From: Salinicola endophyticus
GTDB taxonomy: Bacteria > Pseudomonadota > Gammaproteobacteria > Pseudomonadales > Halomonadaceae
Reading direction: 5' to 3'
Assembly: GCF_040536835.1 (NCBI RefSeq)
Contig: NZ_CP159578.1
Location: 3,782,001 to 3,846,000, forward strand
Length of the DNA: 64,000 bases
In this document: positions 34,942 to 43,366 of the stretch, one piece after another
How positions within the stretch are numbered: position 1 is the stretch's first letter
How the letters are laid out: each line of letters begins with the position of its first letter
Position numbers and translations under genes: made by a program
The notes under the pieces: generated by a model
Told to the model about the DNA's origin: nothing
Databases searched by the model: none
Seen by the model: only the letters and a program-made list of their open reading frames with translations

Positions 34942-35040
34942 GACGTGTTTCCTTTCCCGTGACGGCCCTCATGGCCGACAAGTGACGGGGAAGCTCGCAT
35001 GCTTGAAATCGCCATTCCAATGCCATTATCGTGGCTATTA

Positions 35041-35087
35041 ATGCATATCGCGCATCAATTGCAATAAAGTAAATAAGCATTTGATAA
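35041..35087. promoter_or_regulatory. Likely LysR operator and promoter between the isomerase and LysR genes
   Basis: In the AT-rich 210-bp divergent region, ATGC-N7-GCAT (35041-35055) is an inverted repeat of the T-N11-A kind used by LysR proteins. Immediately after it, TTGCAA (35059-35064) and GATAAA (35083-35088) form a possible promoter toward the LysR gene with 18-bp spacing. An operator overlapping a promoter is usual for autoregulated LysR genes. Confidence 0.4.
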
Positions 35088-35151
35088 AAAACAGAAAAGC
35101 ATCGGGACCGAAGAGTGAGCACGATCCTGGCGGCGGCGAGACATTCGACTA

Positions 35152-36078
35152 ATGAACTATGAGATTCAGCAGATCCAGGCCTTCCTCAAGGTTGCCGAGC
35201 TGGAGAGCTTCCAGGCCGCCGCCGAGGCGCTCAACCTGTCGCAGCCGGCGCTGAGCCGACGCATCCAGAAGCTCGAAGCGGTGCTCGGTACCCCACTGCT
35301 GGCGCGCACCACGCGCAAGGTGAGCCTGACCACCGTGGGCCGCGACTTCTTTCCCCAGGCCAAGCGTCTGCTCGACGAGTTCGACCACGCTCTGTTCAAC
35401 ATTCGCGCCCTGGCGGAGAACCGCATCGGCCAGATCACTCTCGCCTGCATTCCTACCGCGGCGTTCTACTTCCTGCCCGCGGTGATCCGCGAGTACAACG
35501 CCCGTTACCCCAATATCCGCATACGCCTGCTCGACCTCAGCGCCAACGACGGCCTCGGCGCCGTACTCAGCGGCGAGGCCGAGTTCGGCATCAACATGCT
35601 CAGCGGACATCACCCGGACATTCGTTTCACGCCGCTGGTGGTCGAGCCCTTCGTCCTGGTGTGCCGCCACGATCACCCGCTCGCCACGCAGTCACAGGTG
35701 ACCTGGAGCGAACTGAGCGAGCACAAGCTGATCGGCGTGGGCCGGATGAGCGGCAACCGCATGCTGCTGGACCACGAGCTGTCGTCGCTGACCCAGCGCC
35801 CGACCTGGTTCTACGAGGTGCAGCATCTCTCTACCTCGCTGGGGATGGTGGAAGCAGGCCTGGGCGTGGCCGCGGTGCCGCGGCTGTCGATGCCGGACGA
35901 CGAGCACCCGCTGCTGGTGCAGCGCCCGCTGGTCGAACCGCTGGTCAAGCGCACGCTAGGCATGGTGCGCCGCCGCGACAGCGCGCTGTCGCCGGCCGCT
36001 GAGCGCTTCGTCGAGACGCTGCTGCGGCACTGGGATCGCGGCGAAGGGGGCGAGAACGGCGGGCCGATATATCTCTAG
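35152..36078 (+). CDS. LysR-type regulator of the tricarboxylate uptake operon
   Basis: A 308-residue regulator. The N-terminal helix-turn-helix (ESFQAAAEALNLSQPALSRRIQ, residues 18-39) is followed by a co-inducer domain beginning ITLACIPTAAFYFLP. It is of the CynR/CbbR-like class common beside tripartite transporters. It is divergent from the isomerase-tctC-tctAB operon and should control it in response to the transported acid. After the stop, AGAGTG-N6-CACTCT (36106-36123) could form a weak terminator hairpin. Confidence 0.88.
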   Translation: MNYEIQQIQAFLKVAELESFQAAAEALNLSQPALSRRIQKLEAVLGTPLLARTTRKVSLTTVGRDFFPQAKRLLDEFDHALFNIRALAENRIGQITLACIPTAAFYFLPAVIREYNARYPNIRIRLLDLSANDGLGAVLSGEAEFGINMLSGHHPDIRFTPLVVEPFVLVCRHDHPLATQSQVTWSELSEHKLIGVGRMSGNRMLLDHELSSLTQRPTWFYEVQHLSTSLGMVEAGLGVAAVPRLSMPDDEHPLLVQRPLVEPLVKRTLGMVRRRDSALSPAAERFVETLLRHWDRGEGGENGGPIYL

Positions 36079-36273
36079 CCTTTAAGTGACCTAATCTTCA
36101 CATGAGAGTGGCATGTCACTCTTTGGACGAAAGTGCGCCCTTCTGGCCGATATCTCACGCCAGCCGTAGCATATCTCCTACAAACATTTCGCCAGTGATG
36201 CGTTATCCTGATCCTCTGAACATTGTCTCTGACCCTCGTCGACCGGCTCCGCCACCGCGATCAGGAAAACCGC

Positions 36274-39030
36274 ATGCTCAACGATCTCCTCGACACCTTC
36301 GATATCGATCTGTCGCAGTCGCAGCGGCTGCTGACCCTCGATATCGCCGGCACCGCCCTCGTGCCCCATCGGCTGGTGGGCGAAGAGCGCGTCAGCGCCC
36401 CCTTTACCTACACCCTCGACTGCATCTCCCAGCAGGGCGATATCGAGCTCAAGACGCTGATGGCGCAGCCGGCGCGGCTCTCGATCCTGCAGGCCGACGG
36501 CAGCTACCGCCCGTTGCACGGGCTGGTCTCCGAGGCCGCGCTGCTGGGCGAAGATGGCGGTGTCACCTACTACCAGCTCACCCTGGTACCGTGGCTCGCC
36601 ATGCTCGGCCTGGGCCGCGACAGCCGCATCTTCCAGGATCGTAGCGTCGTCGATGTGCTCACCGCCGTGTTCGACGACTACGAGCTGGCCCAGGGGCGCT
36701 ACCGCTTCGACCTGCGCCGCGACTACCCGGCCAGAAGCTACTGCGTGCAGTATCGCGAGAGCGATCTGAACTTCGTCAGCCGTCTCTTTGAGGAGGAAGG
36801 ATTATGGTACTACTTCGAATATTCGGGGCAGGAACAGGACGCGGATAACGCCTCCTCCGACCCATCCGGGTCGGGCTTCGACGGGCATCGGCTGGTGATC
36901 ACCGACGATGTCGATACCACCCAACCGGTCAGCCCCCAGGCGATCCGCTTCCACCGCCAGGCGGCCACCGAGCGTGAGGACGCCCTCACCCAGTGGGGCG
37001 GCGTGCGTATCCAGCAGCCCACCCGGGTCAGCGTCGGCACCTTCGACTACAAGCAGCCCTCGCTGACCAAGCGCACCGGGCTCGACACCCTCAGCGACCA
37101 GGGCAACCTGCCGCGGACCGAGCTCTACGACTACGCCGGCGAGTACTACTACCACGGCCATGAGCGCGGCGAACGGCTGACCGAGAACCGCCTGGAAGCC
37201 CATGAGTCCCGCGCCAAGCGCTTCCGCGGCAGCGGCGGTGCGCGTCAGCTCCAGGCCGGGCGCTGGTTCGAACTCACCCAGCACCCGCTGCACGACACCG
37301 GCGGTGAGCCCGAGCGCCAGTTCCTGCTGCTGGGTGTTACCGTCCACGCCGAGAACGCGCTGCCGGTCTCGGCCCAGCTCCAGGCGCTGCCGGGCAGCCT
37401 GCAGCCCCAGCTCGACGCCGCCAAGCAGGCGCACGGGCTGGAAGCTGATACCGCAGATCCTACTGGTGAGCGTCTCTCCGACTATGCCAGCGGCGGCACC
37501 GGTCACTTTCTGGTCGACCTCGAAGCCCAGCGCCTCAGCCAACCCTACCGCCACCCGCTGACTCACCGCCGCCCGGTGATTGGCGGGCCGCAGACCGCCA
37601 CCGTGGTCGGCCCGGCTAATGAAGAGATCCACACCGACCACCTCAACCGCGTGCGGGTGCAGTTCCACTGGGACCGCCAGGGGCAAAACGATGAGAACTC
37701 AAGCGTCTGGTTGCGGGTCTCCCAGCCCAACGCCGGCGCCGGCTGGGGCAGCGTGTTCGTGCCGCGTATCGGCCAGGAAGTGCTGGTCGACTTCCTCGAA
37801 GGCGATGCCGACCGCCCGCTGATCACCGGCCGGGTCTACAACGGCGAACAGACCCCGGACTGGCACAGCCACGGCCTGCTCTCCGGGTTCAAGAGCAAGA
37901 CCTACCGCGGCAGCAAGTACAACGAGCTGGTGTTCGACGACGCCACCGACCAGGAACGCGTCCGTCTCAACTCCGAAGCGGAGAAGAGCCAGCTCAACCT
38001 CGGCTACCTGATCCACCAGACCGGCAACACCCGTGGCGCCTTCCGCGGCACCGGGTTCGAGCTGCGCACCGATGCCTATGGCGCCATCCGCGCCAATCAG
38101 GGGCTCTACCTCACCAGCTGGGGCCAGCTCGGCGCCAGCGGTGACCAGCTCGATTTGACGCCGGCCAAGCAGCAGCTCGACAGCGCCTACCAGCTCAGCG
38201 ACAGCCTCAGCCAGAGCGCGGCGGACCACAACGCCGACGCCCTCGACGCCCGCGAGCACCTCAAGCAGGCGGGCGAAGACGCCGACGACACCTACGGCAA
38301 CAGCGAACAGCTCGCGGATGCCAAGCAGGACAACGCCCGTGGCGCCACCGACAGCGGCGGCCGTGGCGAAGCGGCACGCATGAAAGCGCCCTGGCTGCAT
38401 ATGGCCTCACCCGCCGGCATCACCCTGAGCACGCCGGAATCGACTCACCTGGCCCAGGGCCGCTCGCTGAGCGTCTCCAGCGGCGAAGACGTCAACGTGG
38501 CCACCGGCAAGAGTCTGGTCGCCTCGATCTCCGAGAAGCTCTCGCTGTTCGTCTACCGCGCCGGCATGAAGCTGTTCGCCGCCCGCGGCAAGGTCGAAGT
38601 GCAGGCGCAAGATGGCGAGATGGCCTTCACCGCGGAGAAAGGCGTCCAGGTGACCTCCACCGAAGGGCGTATCCAAATCAACGCCGAGAAGGGCATTTTA
38701 TTGCAGAGCGGAGGCGGTTATATCCGTATCGAAGGCGGCAATATCGAGGTTCACTGCCCGGGTGCTGCGGATATCAAAGGGGCACAGCACAACTTCGGTG
38801 GGCCGACGAGTATGTCGCACACCTTTAATGATTTTCCAAAAACCGCCTATCAGGAAACGTACAGAGCCACGCGTCCCGATGGAACGCCTCTCCCTAATAT
38901 ACCCTTCGAGCTGCGTCGAAATGGCAATATCATCCATACCGGCAAGACAAATGCCCAGGGCGACACCCAAGTTCAGAAAAGCGAATTCGTCGAGGGCATG
39001 ACCATTCTATTTCGGAGACAGGCGGAATGA
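36274..39030 (+). CDS. vgrG: Type VI secretion spike protein VgrG with C-terminal extension
   Basis: The 918-residue trimeric tip protein delivers effectors. The gp27-like part comes first (SQSQRLLTLDIAG onward), then the gp5-like OB domain with VWLRVSQPNAGAGWGSVFVP and the VgrG hallmark EVLVDFLEGDADRPLITGRVYN, then a DUF2345 needle (about residues 690-815). The last about 75 residues (from TFNDFPKTAYQ) look like a TTR-type docking domain (YRATRPDGTPLPNIPFEL). ATG 36274 follows AGGAAAA; a TTG at 36223 is less likely. GC falls from about nt 38690. Its stop overlaps the lipase start (ATGA). Confidence 0.9.
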   Translation: MLNDLLDTFDIDLSQSQRLLTLDIAGTALVPHRLVGEERVSAPFTYTLDCISQQGDIELKTLMAQPARLSILQADGSYRPLHGLVSEAALLGEDGGVTYYQLTLVPWLAMLGLGRDSRIFQDRSVVDVLTAVFDDYELAQGRYRFDLRRDYPARSYCVQYRESDLNFVSRLFEEEGLWYYFEYSGQEQDADNASSDPSGSGFDGHRLVITDDVDTTQPVSPQAIRFHRQAATEREDALTQWGGVRIQQPTRVSVGTFDYKQPSLTKRTGLDTLSDQGNLPRTELYDYAGEYYYHGHERGERLTENRLEAHESRAKRFRGSGGARQLQAGRWFELTQHPLHDTGGEPERQFLLLGVTVHAENALPVSAQLQALPGSLQPQLDAAKQAHGLEADTADPTGERLSDYASGGTGHFLVDLEAQRLSQPYRHPLTHRRPVIGGPQTATVVGPANEEIHTDHLNRVRVQFHWDRQGQNDENSSVWLRVSQPNAGAGWGSVFVPRIGQEVLVDFLEGDADRPLITGRVYNGEQTPDWHSHGLLSGFKSKTYRGSKYNELVFDDATDQERVRLNSEAEKSQLNLGYLIHQTGNTRGAFRGTGFELRTDAYGAIRANQGLYLTSWGQLGASGDQLDLTPAKQQLDSAYQLSDSLSQSAADHNADALDAREHLKQAGEDADDTYGNSEQLADAKQDNARGATDSGGRGEAARMKAPWLHMASPAGITLSTPESTHLAQGRSLSVSSGEDVNVATGKSLVASISEKLSLFVYRAGMKLFAARGKVEVQAQDGEMAFTAEKGVQVTSTEGRIQINAEKGILLQSGGGYIRIEGGNIEVHCPGAADIKGAQHNFGGPTSMSHTFNDFPKTAYQETYRATRPDGTPLPNIPFELRRNGNIIHTGKTNAQGDTQVQKSEFVEGMTILFRRQAE

Positions 39031-40604
39031 GTCAGTACAACATCTACGACATCTTCGACATGGCCGTCAGTTGCATGCGCCCTAGTGCAGAAAATCATGT
39101 CACCGAGGTAGCCGTGCATGAGGGCGTGATCCCTATTGTCTTCGTACCAGGAGTGATGGGAAGTAATTTGGTGAACACTCAGTCAGACGACACATGGCGT
39201 CTCGACAGTCAATTGAGTGCAGCTCCTTGGTTAATTAAAGGCGCCCAAGCTAGAAAACGTATACTTAATCCCGCGCAAACGTCTGTCGACCCTGAAGGCC
39301 ACGTCCCACAGGACATTGCACGTCGCTATATCGATCATCGGAGCGGAGACAAGATTCCGACGGATGAGCTACTTAGAGCGCGCGGCTGGGGCGAAGTGGC
39401 GAATATGTCCTACGGCGACTTTCTGGTGTGGCTGGAAACCCAGCTCAATATCGAATTCAAAAGCGCATTCAGCACGCTCAAGAGCAACCTGACTCGCCAC
39501 TATATCGAGACCCGGGGCCTGAGCGAGAAAAAAGCCCAGGCACGAGCCAAAGGCAACGTTCAGACGTTGGGACGTTTCAACTTTCCGGTCCACGCCTGCG
39601 GCTATAACTGGTTGCAGTCCAATTCGGATTCAGCTGCCACCCTGGCTCGACGTATAGAAGATATCATCGCGGGCTATCGCCAAGCGTGCATGACGTGCAA
39701 GCAAGCGATTCTCGTAACCCACTCCATGGGCGGATTGGTCGCGCGATACTATTCAGAGGTTTCCGGAGGAAACGCCGATTTGTTGGGCATCGTGCATGGC
39801 GTCATGCCCACCATAGGTGCAGCGGTGTTTTACCGACGGATGAAGTCCGGTACCGAAAGCCAGGCGTTCAGTCCCTCATCGTGGGCCACCAGCCAAGTGT
39901 TGGGGGCCTCATCACGCGAAATGACCGCTGTTCTGGCACAAGCGCCGGGGCCACTACAGCTAGTCCCAACGCCAGAGTATGGTAGCGGCTGGCTGCGTAT
40001 CGAAAGACCTGACGAGTCAGTCTTGACACTGCCGACGGCTAGCGACCCTTACACGGAGATCTATCTCGAGCGCGACCATTGGTGGGGCATGATGGACGAG
40101 ACCCTGGCCATGCCGGAACTGGGGCTAAGCGCACCTGATCGGCAAGGCACATTGAATGAGGCCTGGGAGGCTTATTCGCGAATCGTCAACCTTTCAGTCA
40201 AGACTTTCCATTCAGCACTCAGCGAACAGTTCCACACCAATACCTATCTGTTTTATTCGGATAGCGATGCCCATCCCAGCTATGGCAGTGTCACCTGGCA
40301 TGGACGAGAGGTCAGCTACGGCTCCGATACCCTGATGGGCGCAAGAATGATGGATCAATATGGTGAACGCCGGATGATCACCGAGCGTGACTCGCGAGGC
40401 CGCCCGCGTTTTTACCAATACACCATCAGCGACGCGGATGAACCTGGCGATGGAACTGTCCCGGCGCGCTCCGGCAGTGTGGGTGTGGCCCAGTCTCAGG
40501 AGAGCCTGGCCATCGCCACAGAGCACGAGCCAGCCTACAACCAGGAGGCGGCACGCTGGTTCACGCTGGCCTCACTGCTCGAGATCGCCGAACAATGGGA
40601 ATAA
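39027..40604 (+). CDS. T6SS lipase effector (Tle-like alpha/beta hydrolase)
   Basis: A 525-residue hydrolase predicted to cut phospholipids in a rival's membranes after VgrG delivery. PIVFVPGVMGSNLV (36-49) is a lipase oxyanion strand and VTHSMGGLVARYY holds the nucleophile Ser233. A plausible triad is completed by Asp475 (PGDGTVPA) and His500 (TEHEPAY). There is no signal peptide, as expected for T6SS cargo. Translation is coupled to vgrG by a four-base overlap, and the immunity gene follows. GC is clearly below the chromosome average. Which Tle family it belongs to needs a profile search. Confidence 0.82.
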   Translation: MSQYNIYDIFDMAVSCMRPSAENHVTEVAVHEGVIPIVFVPGVMGSNLVNTQSDDTWRLDSQLSAAPWLIKGAQARKRILNPAQTSVDPEGHVPQDIARRYIDHRSGDKIPTDELLRARGWGEVANMSYGDFLVWLETQLNIEFKSAFSTLKSNLTRHYIETRGLSEKKAQARAKGNVQTLGRFNFPVHACGYNWLQSNSDSAATLARRIEDIIAGYRQACMTCKQAILVTHSMGGLVARYYSEVSGGNADLLGIVHGVMPTIGAAVFYRRMKSGTESQAFSPSSWATSQVLGASSREMTAVLAQAPGPLQLVPTPEYGSGWLRIERPDESVLTLPTASDPYTEIYLERDHWWGMMDETLAMPELGLSAPDRQGTLNEAWEAYSRIVNLSVKTFHSALSEQFHTNTYLFYSDSDAHPSYGSVTWHGREVSYGSDTLMGARMMDQYGERRMITERDSRGRPRFYQYTISDADEPGDGTVPARSGSVGVAQSQESLAIATEHEPAYNQEAARWFTLASLLEIAEQWE

Positions 40605-40624
40605 AGGCATACAGGGAATTAAGG

Positions 40625-41737
40625 ATGATCACTCGATTGCGAGCGCCGCTCATGAGCGGGCTATTACTGCTGGCCACGGCCTGTGGTGCACCGGAAAAGG
40701 GAGTCCCCGAGATGAACGACCAGGAACGCCAGACCGTCGAGGCCTATACCGACACGCAGGCGCCGGTTTGCATTGGCCGTTTTCAGGTCGATATGCCGTC
40801 GCAACTCAAACCGAGCTTCAGCAGCCTGACCGTCAATGAGGCCAAGATCAGTGCCAAGTCCAGCAGCCGACAGATGTTCGAGCGCCTAATCGACAAGCGC
40901 AAAGCCGAGCTGGAAGCCATGCATACTGTGGATGCCGGAGATCAGCCCTTTCTCAAGCGGATCATCCATGTTAGCGACGACATGGTCATCATCGATCGTA
41001 ACGAAAGCCCTCATATGCCAGACGCGGCAAGGCTATTGGAGGGTTACAAATTCGAGGGATTGACCATGTTCCGAGTGGAGTTAACAGCTACAGATCTATC
41101 GGAAGGTAAGTATGAGCAAATGCGATCTTCACTAAAGTCCAACAAACCCGAACGCCTTAAGCAGGTCGAGTACTTGTTGACCCACCTGTCCCCTCGACAG
41201 GCGGGAGAGATCCCCGAACGCCCCGGCCTATGTTTCGAGCACGGTTTTCTGGCCGGCGGCGCGGATGAGACTATTCCCGGAGCCGCAGTGCCGACACGCA
41301 AGGAACAGGTCGGAATGAGATTTTCAGATAATAAAAATCGAGATGTCTATATTCATTTCTACACGGATAGCACCATTGCTGAAGAAGACACGTTGTTGGA
41401 TCGTACCGATCAGGCTGAACGAGCATTAGCCAATGATCAAAATTTCTCAGTTTTGAGAAAAGGTGAAGTGGACCTCGATGGTATAGATCAGGCAGAAGAA
41501 TGGCTCAGCACAGGCACGACCGATGAAAACGTCAAAGGTAATTATTTCAATCTTGAGGCCAATAGCCTGAAAGGTTCTCCAGGAGCCCCCTATATTGATA
41601 TTTCTATGCGTAACGGTCAGTTTGCTCACGGTGAAGAGCACCCCAGCATTAATAAAGCCTCGCTGACCGATGCAGAGGCGGTGGGGCTTTGGGACGCCAT
41701 CACGCGGACGTTCAAGCCTCGCCCGGGTGCCTTTTAA
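40625..41737 (+). CDS. Lipase immunity lipoprotein (Tli4-like)
   Basis: The 370-residue protein begins with a lipoprotein signal ending LLATAC (Cys at about residue 20), which places it in the periplasmic face, where a Tle lipase would act. The remainder (GRFQVDMPSQLKPSF near the start, then PGLCFEHGFLAGG) resembles Tli4-type immunity proteins. I chose the ATG at 40625, which begins the lipoprotein signal; an in-frame ATG at 40595 inside the lipase gene adds only ten residues. It starts 20 bp after the lipase stop, and a strong terminator follows. Confidence 0.75.
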   Translation: MITRLRAPLMSGLLLLATACGAPEKGVPEMNDQERQTVEAYTDTQAPVCIGRFQVDMPSQLKPSFSSLTVNEAKISAKSSSRQMFERLIDKRKAELEAMHTVDAGDQPFLKRIIHVSDDMVIIDRNESPHMPDAARLLEGYKFEGLTMFRVELTATDLSEGKYEQMRSSLKSNKPERLKQVEYLLTHLSPRQAGEIPERPGLCFEHGFLAGGADETIPGAAVPTRKEQVGMRFSDNKNRDVYIHFYTDSTIAEEDTLLDRTDQAERALANDQNFSVLRKGEVDLDGIDQAEEWLSTGTTDENVKGNYFNLEANSLKGSPGAPYIDISMRNGQFAHGEEHPSINKASLTDAEAVGLWDAITRTFKPRPGAF

Positions 41738-41760
41738 CCTAACTCGTCAAAATGACGGTC

Positions 41761-41790
41761 AACGGCCCCTTCATTCTTGAAGGGGCCGTT
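41761..41790 (+). terminator. Intrinsic terminator after the lipase-immunity module
   Basis: AACGGCCCCTTC pairs perfectly with GAAGGGGCCGTT (12 bp) around a six-base loop, followed by TTCC. It closes the vgrG - lipase - immunity transcript and separates it from the displaced effector remnants that follow. Confidence 0.8.
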
Positions 41791-41829
41791 TTCCGACCTG
41801 CGCCCCTCTTGCCATCCCGCCATCATTTA

Positions 41830-42226
41830 CGCGGATAAGCCTGGCGATGGAACCGTCCCGGCGCGCTCCGGCAGTGTGGGTGTGGCCCAGTCCCAGGAGA
41901 GCCTGGTCATCGCCACCGAGCACGAACCAGCTGCCGCGCACTGGTTGACGCGAAGCTCGCAGCCTTCAGTTGGCTTATGGGTCGACGAGAGCGCGAAAAA
42001 CGATCTCTTTGCTCATATGCAAAAGCAGCTCGACATGCGCTTGCCAGATGGTGGCCTCGCACTGCTGCGCTACTACGACCCGCGGGTCTTCACGAAACTG
42101 ATGCAACTGCTGGACGAAGACCAGCGGTACACGCTGTTCGGCCCCATTCGCTATTGGAGTGTCCGTGTCATGAACGAGCGCCAGGTATTTCGGCCCGCCG
42201 GCGAGACGCAAGGAGCGACATCATGA
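41830..42226 (+). pseudogene. Remnant: lipase C-terminal tail fused in frame to the C-terminal half of a DUF4123 adaptor
   Basis: The first about 120 bp repeat the end of the lipase gene (41830 onward matches 40433 onward, DGTVPARSGSVGVAQSQES), including the catalytic Asp and His region. The frame then passes into a DUF4123-type sequence, LPDGGLALLRYYDPRVF and TLFGPIRYWSVR, lacking its N-terminal half. Intact DUF4123 adaptors are about 250-300 residues and load effectors on VgrG. No ribosome site or conserved start lies upstream. The last base pairs overlap the next gene (ATGA). It is best read as a recombination scar. Confidence 0.75.
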
Positions 42227-42585
42227 TCGAACTGACACCGGACCAGGAGCTACGGCTGCGCCAGCCCGAACGGCAAGCGATGATCGACGAGGCGATGGCG
42301 TTTCTGCAATCTCGCCTGCCCTCGCTTTACCAGCAACAGACACCACAGAAACATGCTGAGACCCTTGGCCAGGCTTACGACCGCGCCACAAGCTTTAGCA
42401 TGACGCGCAAGGACCTGATTCACAAGTACATGCTCTACGGCCTGAGTGCCCCGGCGCTGATCGACGGTGAGGCGGTCACTCGCTATTTTCGGCAGAGCGA
42501 GCAGTCGCCCGACCTGCTCGCTCAAGACCTGCTGGCGTTGATCGAGATGCCCCCGGCCAGTGCCACCAACCAAGGAGACGATTGA
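42223..42585 (+). CDS. Small T6SS effector-associated helical protein, possible co-chaperone
   Basis: A 120-residue, mostly helical, acidic protein of the kind often found between a DUF4123 adaptor and its effector. It begins with LTPDQELRLRQPERQAMIDE and has no signal or membrane segment. AAGGAG precedes the ATG, which overlaps the stop of the DUF4123 remnant, and its own stop overlaps the toxin start (TGATG). By recalled analogy to the P. aeruginosa TseT locus (adaptor, small co-chaperone, toxin, immunity) it may help load or silence the nuclease. With the adaptor truncated, it may no longer work. Confidence 0.65.
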   Translation: MIELTPDQELRLRQPERQAMIDEAMAFLQSRLPSLYQQQTPQKHAETLGQAYDRATSFSMTRKDLIHKYMLYGLSAPALIDGEAVTRYFRQSEQSPDLLAQDLLALIEMPPASATNQGDD

Positions 42586-43259
42586 TGGTATTTCCCCTTG
42601 TGATTCTCGGAGGATACGAGGCACTGGTCCTGCTGGGTGTCGTCGGTGCCAGCACGGCGGCCGCCACAATCGAATCGCAGACAGGCGCCTTCTCCAAGGC
42701 CGGCAGCGCCATGGCAGAGGCCGGCAAGGAAGTCCTGACCACCGCGGTGGATTACAACCTCGCGATCACCCGCGAGGCGCTTACCGCGGCCGGTGTACTG
42801 AACGACACGGCCTCAGAAAGCGGCAGCGACACTCGCTCACGGCCGGTCGCGGGTGAGGTCAGCGATACCGATACCAACGAGGACTGCAACGACTGTGAAC
42901 CCAGAAAACGGGGCTACAAGTTCGTGCCTTCGGGCCGAAACTTCAACACAGGAGATGGAAACTGGCCAGAGTATCAGTTGAAGGTTGCCAATATGGGTGG
43001 AAATCCAATTTTCTCCATCGCGGGACCTAACAAAATCGAAGAGTGGAAGTTTAACAGCGTCGATTTCGATGGATTCTGGTCAGCCAGCTGCACGCTAGTC
43101 GAGGCTAAATATGGATATGGCAGTTGGTTAGAAAGAAACATCGAATGCGAATGGCAACCTCGCAGCATACCTTTTATGAGCAAGCTCATAGACTCTTTCA
43201 TAAGCGAGGCTTCGGCACAATCAGTGGCAATTAGAAAAACATGCCTCCCGCGACCCTAA
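42585..43259 (+). CDS. Tox-REase-5-type nuclease effector, copy 1 (C-terminal frameshift)
   Basis: A 224-residue predicted T6SS DNase. It opens with a hydrophobic helix (PLVILGGYEALVLLGVVGAS) and a junction region ending CNDCEPRK, then the restriction-endonuclease fold with Asp162 (FDGFW) and Glu173-x-Lys175 (LVEAKYGY). AAGGAG precedes the ATG. The natural end appears lost: from 43222 the +1 frame reads 43 more residues (RDPKLVFSDPRVKELTEDEF inside) to a TAA at 43351-43353, matching the end of copy 2. So the present product has 13 altered residues and lacks about 40. GC falls sharply after 42900. Confidence 0.72.
   Translation: MVFPLVILGGYEALVLLGVVGASTAAATIESQTGAFSKAGSAMAEAGKEVLTTAVDYNLAITREALTAAGVLNDTASESGSDTRSRPVAGEVSDTDTNEDCNDCEPRKRGYKFVPSGRNFNTGDGNWPEYQLKVANMGGNPIFSIAGPNKIEEWKFNSVDFDGFWSASCTLVEAKYGYGSWLERNIECEWQPRSIPFMSKLIDSFISEASAQSVAIRKTCLPRP
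42704..42899 (+). repeat. Toxin junction repeat, copy 1 (196 bp)
   Basis: This block is nearly identical (about five or six differences) to 44173-44368. It encodes the segment from SAMAEAGKE to CNDCEP that joins the effector head to the nuclease. Homology stops abruptly after it and becomes merely protein-level, as expected at a recombination junction. Confidence 0.85.
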
Positions 43260-43366
43260 ACTGGTTTTTTCGGACCCTCGTGTCAAAGAACTCACAGAAG
43301 ATGAGTTTTCAGAAACGGGGCTAATCATATCCTGTCATCTCAAAGGCTTTTAAAAAGGAGCAAAAA

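Noticed and set aside
36105..36125. Hairpin AGAGTG-N6-CACTCTTT after the second LysR gene as a terminator
   Set aside because: Six base pairs with few T is too weak to list as its own feature; mentioned under the gene.
36223..36273. TTG at 36223 as the vgrG start
   Set aside because: Adds 17 residues not seen in VgrG openings, and the ATG at 36274 has AGGAAAA in front of it.
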